Origin: an uncultured Chloroflexota bacterium | GTDB taxonomy: Bacteria; Chloroflexota; Anaerolineae; Aggregatilineales; Phototrophicaceae | Length of the DNA: 64,000 nt | Direction: 5' to 3' | Assembly: GCA_937974245.1 (NCBI GenBank) | Contig: CALJKV010000023.1 | Location: 19,205 to 83,204, forward strand | In this document: piece after piece, positions 34,311 to 43,858 of the stretch | Layout: each line of letters begins with the position of its first letter | How positions within the stretch are numbered: position 1 is the stretch's first letter | The notes under the pieces: model-generated | Seen by the model: only the letters and a program-made list of their open reading frames with translations | What the model was told of the DNA's origin: nothing | The model's database searches: none | Made by a program: the position numbers and the translations under genes

Positions 34311-36140
34311 ATGGGAATCATGCGCGGCCTGGAAGCCGATAAATATGACCGCCAGTATACCGACAAATACCTGCTTGGGCGGATCGCCCAATACATGGGC
34401 CGCTATCGGCGCAAAGTCATCCTGGTCATTGGCGGGTTCGTCACCATTTCGATTGTCGGGGCGCTGCGCCCGATTCTGATCGCAGCCGGGGTGGGCGCCC
34501 TGGAGACAGAAACTGAAGGCGCGTCATCGCTGGCCTTGATTTTTGCGGCGCTGCTGGTCGCGGCAGTCACCGAGTATGCCGCGAACTGGGTGCGGCGGCT
34601 GTTATCCAGCCAGGTAATCGGGAACGTTGTCTCCGAGATGCGTAAAGATGCTTTTTCTGCCGCCCTGCACCGCGACCTGGCCTTCTATGATACTAACAAA
34701 TCCGGCAAGATCGTCAGCCGTATCACAGGGGATACCCAGGAATTCGGGGATGTGGTGCTGGTCAGCAGTGACGTCATCAGCCAGATGGTACAAGTCGTTA
34801 TTCTGCTGGTCGTCATGCTTAACCAGTCATGGCAGTTGACCCTGGTGCTGCTGCTCACAACGCCGATGGTTGTCGTCGCGGCGCTAAGTTTCCGGCGCTT
34901 GGCACGGCAGGTTACGCGCCAGGGATCACGGGTGATGGCCTCGGTGAATGATATTATCCAGGAAACCGTCACCGGCATCAGTGTCGCCAAGAACTTCCGC
35001 CAGGAAACGATGATTTACGATGAGTTCGTAAATGTGAACACGCAATCTTATCGCATTAATCTGCGGCGTGGATTTGTGCTGGCGCTTATCTTCCCGGTGC
35101 TGAACCTGCTATCGGGCATCGCCATAGGTGTCGTCGTCTATGTGGGCGCACAGTTGGCGGCGATAGGTGTCGTCAGCCTGGGGGCGTGGTTCCTGTTCAT
35201 TCAAGGGGTGGATCGCTTCTGGTTTCCCTTCATGAACCTGGCATCTTTCTGGAGTCAGTTCCAGCAAGGTTTGAGTGCCACCGAGCGCGTCTTCGCCCTG
35301 ATAGACGCCGAAAACACGCTACAGCAGATAGATAACCGGCAGCCCGGCGACCTGAACGGGCATATTGTTTTTGATGATGTCGTATTTGAATACAAACCCG
35401 GCCAGCCCGTGCTGGATCACTTCGACCTGAACATCAAACCGGGGGAGAGCATTGCTTTCGTGGGACATACCGGCGCGGGTAAAAGCACCATCGCCAAACT
35501 CATCGCCCGCTTCTATGAATTTCAGGACGGTGAGATATTGATTGACGGGCAGGATATTCGGACATTCGACCTGCAAAGCTACCGCAGTCGCCTGGGTATC
35601 GTCTCGCAAGCGCCATTCCTGTTCAGCGGAACGATTGTCGACAACATTCGTTATAGTAAGCCGGATGCGACCAATGCCGAAATCGAAGCGATTGCGCTGA
35701 GTATCGGCCAGGGTGAATGGTTGGAAACGCTGCCCGACGGCCTGCAAACCGATGTGGGTGAACGCGGCGCACAACTCAGTATGGGGCAGCGCCAGTTGGT
35801 AAGCCTGTTACGGGTGCTGCTGCAAAAACCGGCCATCTTTGTACTGGATGAAGCAACAGCGAGTATTGATCCCTTTACCGAAACCCAGATTCAAGAGGCG
35901 CTCGACATGATTCTGGCGCGGTCCACCTCGATACTGATCGCGCACCGCTTGAGTACCGTCCGCAGCGCAGACCGGATCATCGTGCTGCGGGACGGCAAGA
36001 TTATCGAAGAGGGCAGTCACGAGTCACTGATCGCCCAGGACGGCCATTATGCTGAACTGTATAACACGTATTTCCGGCACCAGTCTTTGAGCTACATTGA
36101 AGAGTCGCGAGAACTATTCGGCGCAGCCCAGGCTGATTAA
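34311..36140 (+). CDS. ABC exporter subunit 2 (TMD-NBD, canonical site)
   Basis: A 609-residue half-transporter, partner of the preceding gene. Walker A is GHTGAGKST, Walker B IFVLDEATASID with the catalytic Glu, H-loop IAHR. The signature motif reads LSMGQRQLVSLLRVL, with Met in place of the second Gly, so the composite ATP site formed by this signature and subunit 1's Walker A is the weakened one. The membrane domain has six helices with a coupling-helix region YEFQDGEILIDGQDIRT in the NBD. The two genes form a simple operon convergent with prs. Confidence 0.93.
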   Translation: MGIMRGLEADKYDRQYTDKYLLGRIAQYMGRYRRKVILVIGGFVTISIVGALRPILIAAGVGALETETEGASSLALIFAALLVAAVTEYAANWVRRLLSSQVIGNVVSEMRKDAFSAALHRDLAFYDTNKSGKIVSRITGDTQEFGDVVLVSSDVISQMVQVVILLVVMLNQSWQLTLVLLLTTPMVVVAALSFRRLARQVTRQGSRVMASVNDIIQETVTGISVAKNFRQETMIYDEFVNVNTQSYRINLRRGFVLALIFPVLNLLSGIAIGVVVYVGAQLAAIGVVSLGAWFLFIQGVDRFWFPFMNLASFWSQFQQGLSATERVFALIDAENTLQQIDNRQPGDLNGHIVFDDVVFEYKPGQPVLDHFDLNIKPGESIAFVGHTGAGKSTIAKLIARFYEFQDGEILIDGQDIRTFDLQSYRSRLGIVSQAPFLFSGTIVDNIRYSKPDATNAEIEAIALSIGQGEWLETLPDGLQTDVGERGAQLSMGQRQLVSLLRVLLQKPAIFVLDEATASIDPFTETQIQEALDMILARSTSILIAHRLSTVRSADRIIVLRDGKIIEEGSHESLIAQDGHYAELYNTYFRHQSLSYIEESRELFGAAQAD

Positions 36141-36143
36141 ACG

Positions 36144-37169
36144 CTACTCGTTGAATAACTGCCCGACACTGCGCCCTTCATGTGACCGCAAAATGACTTC
36201 ACCCAGCAGTGGCGCAATCGAAAGCACCGTCATGTTAGGCAGTTGTTTGGATTCGGGCACCGGCAGTGTGTTGGTCGTGATGATCTCTTTCAAGTTGAGT
36301 TTTGCCAGCCGCTGGGGCGCGTCCTCGCCCAGGAGCGCATGGGTGAATGCCAGGTAGATGTCCTGGGCACCCTCTGACCGCAGCAGATCAACCGCTTTTG
36401 TAATCGTCCCGCCGGTCAATACTTCATCATCCACCAGCAAGACATTTTTACCTTTCACATCGCCGATAATGGTCAGGGCTTCGGCCTGGCCGGTATTAAA
36501 CAAACGCCGCTTTTCGATGATTCCAAGCGGCGTTCCTAAATGCTCAGCCCAGTTGCGGGCTTTTTTGGCAAATCCCAGGTCGGCGGCCACCACCACCAGG
36601 TCTTTGACCGATTTCTCTTTCATGTAGTCGCACAATAAGTGAAAGGCAGTCAGCACATCCCCAGGGATGTTGAAAAACCCCTGTATCTGCCCGGCATGGA
36701 GGTCAATCGTGATGTACCGATCTACTCCCGCCACTTCGATCATATTGGCAATTAATCGCGCTGTAATCGGCACACGCGGCTGGTCTTTTTTGTCCGATCG
36801 TGTATAGGTCATATAGGGGATTACGACATTAATGCGCCCAGCAGAATCGCGCTTCAAGGCGTCAATCATGATGAGCATTTCCATAATGTTGTCGTGGATT
36901 GGCGAGGCCATTGTCTGAACAAGATAAACATCCTGGCCGCGCACACTTTCCTGGAGTTGAATGAAGATATTCTCGTTTTCAAAGGTCGTTCGTTTGTAGT
37001 CCCCTGGTTCTACCCCCAGGTACGAGCCAATTTCCTGGGTCAGGTTCTGTGATGCTGAGCCGAAAAACAGCATGATATGACCATACTGCCCGATAGATGC
37101 AACCGCCGGGTGCGACCCGGTTTCCCGCATGATCTTGGTACCTGGTACTTTTTCCATTTCTGCTTCCAT
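36144..37169 (-). CDS. prs: Ribose-phosphate pyrophosphokinase (PRPP synthetase)
   Basis: A 341-residue enzyme making PRPP from ribose 5-phosphate and ATP for nucleotide, histidine and tryptophan synthesis. The flexible loop is YTRSDKKDQPRVPITARL, the metal and ribose motif VDRYITIDLHAGQIQGFF, and the PRPP loop NVLLVDDEVLTGGT (usually VDDIIDTAGT). The PRPP loop's Glu and Leu are unusual, though the acidic pair is kept. ATG 37169 has a GAGAGGCGAG site; an ATG at 37220 adjoins the MeaB stop codon and would add 17 residues. It probably shares a transcript with meaB. Confidence 0.9.
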   Translation of the reverse strand: MEAEMEKVPGTKIMRETGSHPAVASIGQYGHIMLFFGSASQNLTQEIGSYLGVEPGDYKRTTFENENIFIQLQESVRGQDVYLVQTMASPIHDNIMEMLIMIDALKRDSAGRINVVIPYMTYTRSDKKDQPRVPITARLIANMIEVAGVDRYITIDLHAGQIQGFFNIPGDVLTAFHLLCDYMKEKSVKDLVVVAADLGFAKKARNWAEHLGTPLGIIEKRRLFNTGQAEALTIIGDVKGKNVLLVDDEVLTGGTITKAVDLLRSEGAQDIYLAFTHALLGEDAPQRLAKLNLKEIITTNTLPVPESKQLPNMTVLSIAPLLGEVILRSHEGRSVGQLFNE

Positions 37170-37220
37170 CACTCGCCTCTCGTTTTGTTTCAATAACCCT
37201 GCCCGGAAGAGTAAGCGCAT

Positions 37221-38243
37221 CTATTTCAGTAACCGCTCATCGTGTAATGCCAGGATGGCACGGACAGCCTGCTGCGGCGTCATTTCCCGCATTTGCACCC
37301 GACGAATCACGCCAGCAAGAGCGTCGCCCGGCAAAACCTGGAGCAAGCGGGAGAGCAGCGCGTCCTGCAACCGGTCATGCAATTCAATCTCGATACGCTG
37401 CTGTTCCAGGGCATCCTGCACGCCATTACCATTGAGGTAATCGCGGTGACTTTCAATTGCCGCCATCAACTCATCAATCCCGGTTTCTTCGGTAGATATG
37501 GTGCGGACTACTGGCGGCAGCCACAAGGCGATAGCAGGATCACTGGCGGGCGGATCCGCCCCTAATAACTGGCCGTGATGCTGAATGAGCTGAGCGCGCG
37601 ACGCCGGATGCCCCAATTCGAGCATCGCCCGTAAGCCGCGTACCGTATTGTCCGCGCCGGGACGATCCGACTTATTGACGACCAGGACGTCGGCAATTTC
37701 CAGGATGCCGGCCTTAATCGCCTGGACATCATCACCTAAACCCGGCGCTTCCACCACGATTGTCGTTTGGGCAGTACGGACAATGTCTACCTCACTTTGT
37801 CCTGCTCCAACGGTTTCTACCAGCACGATGTCAAACCCGGCAGCATCCAGTACACGAATCGCATCGCGTGTCGCCCGCGAAAGGCCGCCCAAACTGCCGC
37901 GTGTCGCCATGCTGCGGATAAAGACGCCGCTGTCTCCGGCAAGGTCGCGCATCCGAATCCTGTCACCCAGGATGGCCCCACCGGAAAAAGGACTGGTTGG
38001 ATCTACGGCGATGATGCCCACTGTTTTACCGGCTTTGCGGTAGGCTTTTGTCAGGGCATTCATCAGCGTACTTTTGCCCGTCCCCGGCGCGCCAGTGACA
38101 CCGATAACCCAGGCTTTACCGGTGTGTGGAAATAAGGCCGCGAGAGCCTCGTCCATGCCCTCACGCTCGTTCTCAACAATCGTCAGCAGTCGGGCCAGCG
38201 CCCGGCGTTCGCCCCGTAGTAATGCTTCAACCAGAGTCTTCAT
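37221..38243 (-). CDS. meaB: Methylmalonyl-CoA mutase-associated GTPase MeaB
   Basis: A 340-residue G3E-family GTPase that chaperones cobalamin loading of acyl-CoA mutases and protects the enzyme. Walker A reads GVTGAPGTGKSTLMNAL, switch regions DPTSPFSGGAILGDRIRM and ETVGAGQSEVDI, and the base-specificity motif VVNKSDRPGADN. The C-terminal arm mediates dimerisation. It is six to nine bases after the B12-binding protein gene and close to prs. The catalytic large subunit of the mutase is not in the window. Confidence 0.94.
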   Translation of the reverse strand: MKTLVEALLRGERRALARLLTIVENEREGMDEALAALFPHTGKAWVIGVTGAPGTGKSTLMNALTKAYRKAGKTVGIIAVDPTSPFSGGAILGDRIRMRDLAGDSGVFIRSMATRGSLGGLSRATRDAIRVLDAAGFDIVLVETVGAGQSEVDIVRTAQTTIVVEAPGLGDDVQAIKAGILEIADVLVVNKSDRPGADNTVRGLRAMLELGHPASRAQLIQHHGQLLGADPPASDPAIALWLPPVVRTISTEETGIDELMAAIESHRDYLNGNGVQDALEQQRIEIELHDRLQDALLSRLLQVLPGDALAGVIRRVQMREMTPQQAVRAILALHDERLLK

Positions 38244-38252
38244 ACGGCGCTG

Positions 38253-38663
38253 CTACTCACCCTTAGCCTGCATCAAGCCGCGAATATGGGTGACAATCGC
38301 GTCCGTACTCGTGCCAGGACCAAACACACCAGCAATCCCCAGCGCCTCTAGGCGGGCAATGTCCTCACCAGGGACGATACCGCCTACCAGCAGCGGCACA
38401 TCCGCCAGCCCGCTATCGTTCATCACCTGGCGGATACGCGGGACAAGCGTCATGTGCGCCCCGCTCAGGATACTCAAACCAACCACGTCCGCATCTTCTT
38501 GCAGCGCGGCCTCGGCAATCATCTCTGGGGTCTGTCGCAGCCCGGTATAGATTACTTCCATACCCGCGTCGCGCAGCGCCCGTGCGATTACTTTCGCACC
38601 CCGATCATGCCCATCCAGACCGGGTTTGGCGATGAGAACACGTATAACCGGATTTGCCGTCAT
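38253..38663 (-). CDS. B12-binding subunit of acyl-CoA mutase
   Basis: A 136-residue cobalamin-binding domain protein. The DxHxxG motif reads KPGLDGHDRGAKVIA, providing the His that replaces dimethylbenzimidazole as lower ligand. SILSGAHMTLVP and VLVGGIVPGEDI-like (LLVGGIVPGEDI) complete the fold. It corresponds to the small subunit of split methylmalonyl-CoA mutases (or the ethylmalonyl/isobutyryl-CoA mutase type). The start at 38663 has AGGAAG upstream; the frame continues to 38711 with an unlikely N-terminus. It is co-directional with meaB. Confidence 0.92.
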   Translation of the reverse strand: MTANPVIRVLIAKPGLDGHDRGAKVIARALRDAGMEVIYTGLRQTPEMIAEAALQEDADVVGLSILSGAHMTLVPRIRQVMNDSGLADVPLLVGGIVPGEDIARLEALGIAGVFGPGTSTDAIVTHIRGLMQAKGE

Positions 38664-39053
38664 AGTTCTATTTTTCTTCCTAAATGTACTAAAGGATGAT
38701 GTTTTAAACACGGTGAACGCATCTTTTCTTTGGCAAAAGGTGCGCGATTACTCAATAGAGAGAACTTGTCTTCTTTTCGATTATAGCAAGACTTCGTTTG
38801 CCAACAGCAAAGACAAATATAAAATAAACTAAAAGACAACGTACTTCAATAGTGCCGATTTCCAGCCTATGCTACAATCAGAGATCAGGACAAGTATCTC
38901 AGTTTAGCGTGAAGTGACAATCTTGCCACTCAAATATGGCAGAATTGTGCGATAATCAGAACTAGAAGTAGCCAGACTGAATACAAGCTTGACCCTCATC
39001 AAAGCGGGAGTCTTGTTACAAAAACCTGGAAGGCTAGTCGCGGAGAAGGTTAC
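38664..39053. other. AT-rich divergent intergenic region, 390 bases
   Basis: Separates the B12-binding gene (minus) from the large kinase gene (plus). It is markedly AT-rich in its middle. A TATAAT lies on the minus strand at 38780-38785 and a GATAAT on the plus strand at 38951-38956, neither with a good -35. TGCCA...TGGCA (around 38924-38941) is a small palindrome. No gene is seen. Confidence 0.45.
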
Positions 39054-42000
39054 ATGAGCGCAGTGTCTAAAACAAGCAGCACCGGCCAGGTCGCCTCAAC
39101 TCATTCGACGCCAGCCGCTTTGCTGTCGAATTTGCCGTTCCGGCGTCCCGGTTTTGCGATCACCTTGCTGCTGGCACTCGTTGCCGCCGGTCTGCTGCTC
39201 ACTTTCCTGGTGCTGGCGCTGGAATGGCGCAGCCAACCGTTTTTGGGGGTGATGCTCACACCTAATATGGTGGTGGATGGTAGTGAGCCGGTCAATGCGG
39301 ATTCCCCATGGGCAGGGCTTCAAGCCGGGCTCCTACGGGGCGACCAGGTTGTGGCAGTGAATAGCATACAGCTGATGTCCACTCCCCAGGACTATGCCAC
39401 AGCCCGCACCCGTTTGCGCGATGTGATGGCAGGCTTGAAATCGGGTGATCATGTGTCTATCACATTTTTGCGGTCTGCGGTGGGCAGCAGCGTATCCCAT
39501 GTTGGCACTGTTCAGTGCGATGCGGTGACAGACGGCTTCGCCCTTTGCAGCACCAGTTACCTGGTACAACCCCTCCCCAACAGCGATTTCCTGGCGTTTT
39601 TCATCATTCCGTATGCTGCGGGTGTGCTAACGCTCGCCATTGGCATCATGGTGCTGGTACTCCGCCCGAACCAGGCAGCCGCCCAATTTGTGGCATTGAT
39701 GTGTATTGCCCTGGCGGTATTTATGGGCGGCGGCTTCGACATCAATAATACTTATGCGCTCACACCGGTTTGGTTGGTTTCGATAGCTTATCTGAGTGGT
39801 GTGCTCGGGTCGCTCATTATTCATTACCCGACTAAGGCCGCATTTGCCTATAAGTATACCTGGGTAGAGTTGCTACCAATGGTGGGCAGTTCGATTGTCG
39901 CCATCCTGGTGTTATATCGGTTCTTCTACCCTACAGACCCCAGGGACTTTTCTGGAACCTGGCAAGCTGCGATGACGGTAGATATCCTGGTGGTGATTGC
40001 ATTCGTCGCCGTCCTGCTCCGACGGCGGTCACGCACCCCTTTCACCAATGTGCGCGACCAGATCAATGCCGCGCTGATCGGGTTGATTCTGATCGGACTG
40101 CCGATGGGCTTGTGGTTGATAAACCTCGTCACGCAAACCGTGATGGGCAGCCCCATCCTGCCGCTGAACTCCTCAACGCTCATGCCCTTTTTCATTCTGC
40201 CCTCTGTCGGTATCGCTTACGGGGTTTTGCAGTATCGCAACCTGGATACCGAGCAGATTATCAGCCGGGGGATCACCTATGGGCTGATGCTGGTAGCCTT
40301 GATTACCGGCTACTTGTTGCTGGTATTAGGCGCGAATTTTGTCACGAACGAGCTTATTGGCGCCGATAACCCGATTTTAATCGCTGCCACAATCTTTATC
40401 ATTGCCACCCTGTTCCTGCCGGTACGAACCCGGTTACAGCGGCGCATTGACCAGATTTACTTCCATGTGCGCACCAATTACCAGGAGCGGACCGAAGCGT
40501 ACAGCCAGAAGCTCACCACGCTTACTGATCTGGAGGATATTTTTGAGGTTCTTCAGGAAGAAGTGAACACATCTCTCCAGCCTGAGCATACCTTCATCTT
40601 TTTGCAGGACCACCAGAGCGGTCACTACAAAGCATTCGGAGTCGGCCATTCATCACCGCCAACCGATGTCACATTTGACAGTGCCAGCAGCATGGTCAGC
40701 TATTTGACTGAGACGCCTACTGACCCGATTGTCTATCTTGAGAAAGACCGTCCCTGGCCGACGGCGCTGCTGCCAGAGCGTACCCGGATCAATATTCTCA
40801 AGACACTCGTCATCGCTTCTCTGGGAAGTCAGGATACATTAAACGGGTTCATCATCTTTGGGAGACCACGCTCAGGCAGGGGCCATTACTTATATGAGGA
40901 AATCCGGTTCATCCGTAACCTGACCGGACAAACTGCGATTGCCGTCGAACGCGCAGTGGCGATGAATACACTGGAACGGCGGGTTCGTGAACTGGGGATT
41001 CTCAGCAACATCAGCCAGGCAGTGAACTTCACGGTTGAGTTTGACGATCTGCTGGAACTCATCAGCAATCAAACGGAACGCCTTTTGGGAGCGACACATT
41101 TCTATATTGTACTGCGCCACCCCGCAGCTCCTACTAAGCTGTACTATGCCTTCTTCCTAGAGAATCAGGAACGGTATCAAGAGAAAGAAAATAAACGCTG
41201 GCAGATGCGGCTTGACCTTTTCAGCGAGGTCACGCGTGATGGCGTGCCGCTGATTGTCAAGAACTACGTTGAGGCCATGAAGGAACGGCACAGCCCGATT
41301 ATCCTGGAAGACCCAACCTTGAAAGCCTGGATGGGTGTGCCACTGGTAGCGGGTAAGAATACGTTGGGTTGTCTGGCCGTTGGCACGGTTCACCCTGATG
41401 AAACCTACAACGACGAACAACTGCGTCTCTTCCAGAACATTGGCTCCCTGGCGGCTACTTCGCTGGAAAAAGCGCGGCTTTATGCTGAGACAAACACCCG
41501 CGCCCGGCAGCTTTCGGCACTCAATGACATCAGCCAGCAGCTTGCCTCTGAGTTGCATGTTGAAAGACTGCTCGATCTGATCACTCGCAGCGCCGTGAAC
41601 ATTCTCGAAGCGGAGGCCGGCTCACTGCTGCTCACGGTGGATGATGGAAGTAATGACCTGGAATTCAAAATTGCCGTCGGCGGTTCCGGGCAAGACCTGG
41701 TTGGTTCACGTTTCCCGGCTGGTCGCGGGTTGGTAGGTGAGGTCGCCAGCAGCAGCAAGCCGGTCATTGTCAATGACGCCGCCAATGACCCGCGCTGGGG
41801 GGGTGACTTCGAGGGCAGCACCTTTATCACCAATGCTATTCTGGCTGCGCCGCTCATTGCACAGAACCGGGTCACGGGCGTGCTGGAAGTCCTCAATAAG
41901 AAAAATGGTGGCATTTTTGTAGACGAAGATGCTGAATTACTGGCAACCTTCGCCGGGCAAGCCGCCATCGCCCTTGAAAATGCTCGCCTGTTTGAAATGA

Positions 42001-43310
42001 CTGACAAGCAGCTTTCCGAGCGTGTGGATGAGTTGCAGGTGCTGGAACGTATTGACGTTGAATTGAACCGTTCGCTCGATCTGCACAAAGTGGCCGAGAT
42101 CACGATGCGCTGGGCCATCGCCAACAGTGGTGCAACTGCCGGCATTCTGGGACTTATTGTTTCCGACCACTCCCATCTGGAGGTCGTCGCCCGATACGGT
42201 TATGACACAGCGGATTACCCGGAAGGCGCGGAAGGTATTCTCTGGCCGCTGGATCGGGGCATCGTGCGCCGTGTCATGCGTACCCGCCAGGCCGACCTGG
42301 TACCGGATGTCAGGATTGACCGGGATTATATCCCCAGCTTACGCCACTCATTGAGCCAGATCACGATCCCGATGCTATCGGCAGGTGAAATTCATGCCTT
42401 GTTGATCCTGGAGACGGATCGTGAGCCGCGTTTGAGTTTGGTGGACATGGCTTTCGCGCAGCGGTTGGCAGAACACGCCAGTATCGCCATTACCAACGCA
42501 CAATTCTATGCCGAGATGCAGCGGGCGAACGAATCCAAGAGTGAGTTTGTGAGCTTTGTGGCGCACGAACTTAAAACGCCGATGACTTCCATGAAAGGCT
42601 TTACTGACTTATTGCTGGGCGGTATCACTGGCAGCTTGAACGAACAGCAAAAGAACTTCCTGAGGACGATCCGCTCCAATATTGACCGCATGAATACCCT
42701 GGTGAGTGACCTCAACGATGTGACCAAGCTCCAGGTAGATAAAATGCGGATGGAATTCTCATCGCTCGACTTCCGTATGGTCATCACCGAAACGCTGCGC
42801 CCGCTCACGCACCAGATTGAGGACAAGGGGCAAACCTTAGTCGTAGACCTGCCGCCCGAAATGCCGTTGATTCAAGGCGACCAGAGCCGGTTGATCCAGG
42901 TTTTGACCAACATGGTGAGCAATGCCTATAAGTACACCCCGCCGGATGGTACGATTACGATTAAAGGGGTGATTGTCGAGCAGGAAGCTGCGAACAGGAA
43001 GCAGCAGGAACAACCTCAGCAAATGCTGCATATTTCCGTCCGGGATACGGGTATTGGCATGAGCAAGGACGATCTGGCACGCCTGTTCACACCCTATTTC
43101 CGCAGCGATAACCCTCTGGCGCGGGAACAGCCGGGTACAGGGCTGGGTTTGACGATTACGCAGGGTATCATTCAGATGCATAAAGGTAAAATCTGGGTGG
43201 AGAGCGAATTGGGCAAAGGCACAAGTTTCAACTTTACTTTGCCGCTGGCAGTGAACGAAGAACAGCCAGAAGAACCGGAACTGGAAGACGCGACTCAACC
43301 CATCAAGTAG
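39054..43310 (+). CDS. Giant membrane sensor histidine kinase: PDZ-like, 7TM, four GAF, HisKA, HATPase
   Basis: A 1418-residue hybrid of many sensory parts. TM1 (about 33-58) leads to an extracytoplasmic PDZ-like domain (about 60-160; ADSPWAGLQAGLLRGDQVVAVN). About seven hydrophobic helices follow (175-430). Then come four GAF-type domains, at about 490-650, 660-815, 835-985 and 1000-1150. The HisKA domain has His1171 in FVAHELKTPMTS and the HATPase_c domain has NMVSNAYKYTP, RDTGIGM and GTGLGLTI. No receiver domain is attached and no regulator is adjacent, so its output is unknown. The combination suggests integration of membrane and cytosolic signals. A terminator follows. Confidence 0.9.
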   Translation: MSAVSKTSSTGQVASTHSTPAALLSNLPFRRPGFAITLLLALVAAGLLLTFLVLALEWRSQPFLGVMLTPNMVVDGSEPVNADSPWAGLQAGLLRGDQVVAVNSIQLMSTPQDYATARTRLRDVMAGLKSGDHVSITFLRSAVGSSVSHVGTVQCDAVTDGFALCSTSYLVQPLPNSDFLAFFIIPYAAGVLTLAIGIMVLVLRPNQAAAQFVALMCIALAVFMGGGFDINNTYALTPVWLVSIAYLSGVLGSLIIHYPTKAAFAYKYTWVELLPMVGSSIVAILVLYRFFYPTDPRDFSGTWQAAMTVDILVVIAFVAVLLRRRSRTPFTNVRDQINAALIGLILIGLPMGLWLINLVTQTVMGSPILPLNSSTLMPFFILPSVGIAYGVLQYRNLDTEQIISRGITYGLMLVALITGYLLLVLGANFVTNELIGADNPILIAATIFIIATLFLPVRTRLQRRIDQIYFHVRTNYQERTEAYSQKLTTLTDLEDIFEVLQEEVNTSLQPEHTFIFLQDHQSGHYKAFGVGHSSPPTDVTFDSASSMVSYLTETPTDPIVYLEKDRPWPTALLPERTRINILKTLVIASLGSQDTLNGFIIFGRPRSGRGHYLYEEIRFIRNLTGQTAIAVERAVAMNTLERRVRELGILSNISQAVNFTVEFDDLLELISNQTERLLGATHFYIVLRHPAAPTKLYYAFFLENQERYQEKENKRWQMRLDLFSEVTRDGVPLIVKNYVEAMKERHSPIILEDPTLKAWMGVPLVAGKNTLGCLAVGTVHPDETYNDEQLRLFQNIGSLAATSLEKARLYAETNTRARQLSALNDISQQLASELHVERLLDLITRSAVNILEAEAGSLLLTVDDGSNDLEFKIAVGGSGQDLVGSRFPAGRGLVGEVASSSKPVIVNDAANDPRWGGDFEGSTFITNAILAAPLIAQNRVTGVLEVLNKKNGGIFVDEDAELLATFAGQAAIALENARLFEMTDKQLSERVDELQVLERIDVELNRSLDLHKVAEITMRWAIANSGATAGILGLIVSDHSHLEVVARYGYDTADYPEGAEGILWPLDRGIVRRVMRTRQADLVPDVRIDRDYIPSLRHSLSQITIPMLSAGEIHALLILETDREPRLSLVDMAFAQRLAEHASIAITNAQFYAEMQRANESKSEFVSFVAHELKTPMTSMKGFTDLLLGGITGSLNEQQKNFLRTIRSNIDRMNTLVSDLNDVTKLQVDKMRMEFSSLDFRMVITETLRPLTHQIEDKGQTLVVDLPPEMPLIQGDQSRLIQVLTNMVSNAYKYTPPDGTITIKGVIVEQEAANRKQQEQPQQMLHISVRDTGIGMSKDDLARLFTPYFRSDNPLAREQPGTGLGLTITQGIIQMHKGKIWVESELGKGTSFNFTLPLAVNEEQPEEPELEDATQPIK

Positions 43311-43338
43311 CTGCTGCTGGCTTTGCATGGCGAATCAA

Positions 43339-43370
43339 AATGCCCACTGTTTTGGTGGGCATTGTCTTTT
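43339..43370. terminator. Terminator between the kinase and trxA
   Basis: AATGCCCAC and GTGGGCATT form a perfect 9-bp stem with a 7-base loop, followed by GTCTTTT. It can serve both convergent genes. Confidence 0.88.
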
Positions 43371-43394
43371 CAGAGGATTTGAGAATGGCCGTGT

Positions 43395-43724
43395 TTAGCT
43401 CAGATGGGGCTTGAGCTTGTTGTTGATACGGTCTTTGGGCTGGTAGCCAACGATGCGCTCCACCGGCTGTCCGTTCTTGAACAGGATCAGTGTCGGAATA
43501 CCCATGATACCGTAGTTCATCAGCACACTCTGGTGCGCATCGGCATCGAGCTTGCCAACACGGAGTTTGCCTTCATACTGGGTGGCAAGCTCGTCTACGA
43601 TAGGGGCAATCATCTTACATGGCCCACACCACTCCGCCCAGAAATCCACCAGAACCGGTTGCTCTGAATTCAACACCTCATTCTGGAAATTTGCTTCGGT
43701 TACTTCAAACGTTTTGGAACCCAT
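43395..43724 (-). CDS. trxA: Thioredoxin
   Basis: A 109-residue cytosolic thiol-disulfide reductant with the active site WCGPCKM (Cys33, Cys36), the cis-proline loop GIMGIPTLILF and the usual DFWAEW start. Length is normal. The ATG at 43724 is preceded by GGAGAG; an ATG at 43745 would add seven unusual residues. It shares a 134-base divergent control region with hrcA, which contains a palindrome. Confidence 0.96.
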   Translation of the reverse strand: MGSKTFEVTEANFQNEVLNSEQPVLVDFWAEWCGPCKMIAPIVDELATQYEGKLRVGKLDADAHQSVLMNYGIMGIPTLILFKNGQPVERIVGYQPKDRINNKLKPHLS

Positions 43725-43779
43725 TGGTCTCTCCATACCTTTCAACTTTGACGCTCACCATGCCACATGGTATGATGCT

Positions 43780-43814
43780 AATTGTGTGCGTTTGTCCTAA
43801 TTAACGCACAAATT
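43780..43814. promoter_or_regulatory. Inverted repeat between trxA and hrcA
   Basis: TGTGCGTT and AACGCACA are perfectly inverted, 10 bases apart, with further AATT homology outside. It is not the CIRCE element (TTAGCACTC-N9-GAGTGCTAA). It lies 45-79 bases before hrcA and could be an operator for either gene. Confidence 0.5.
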
Positions 43815-43858
43815 GCCAGCAAAATCAATGTGTACTGTGATTAGGTAGCAGCGTTTAC

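Noticed and set aside
43741..43858. CIRCE element before hrcA
   Set aside because: No TTAGCACTC-N9-GAGTGCTAA is present; the palindrome there has a different sequence.
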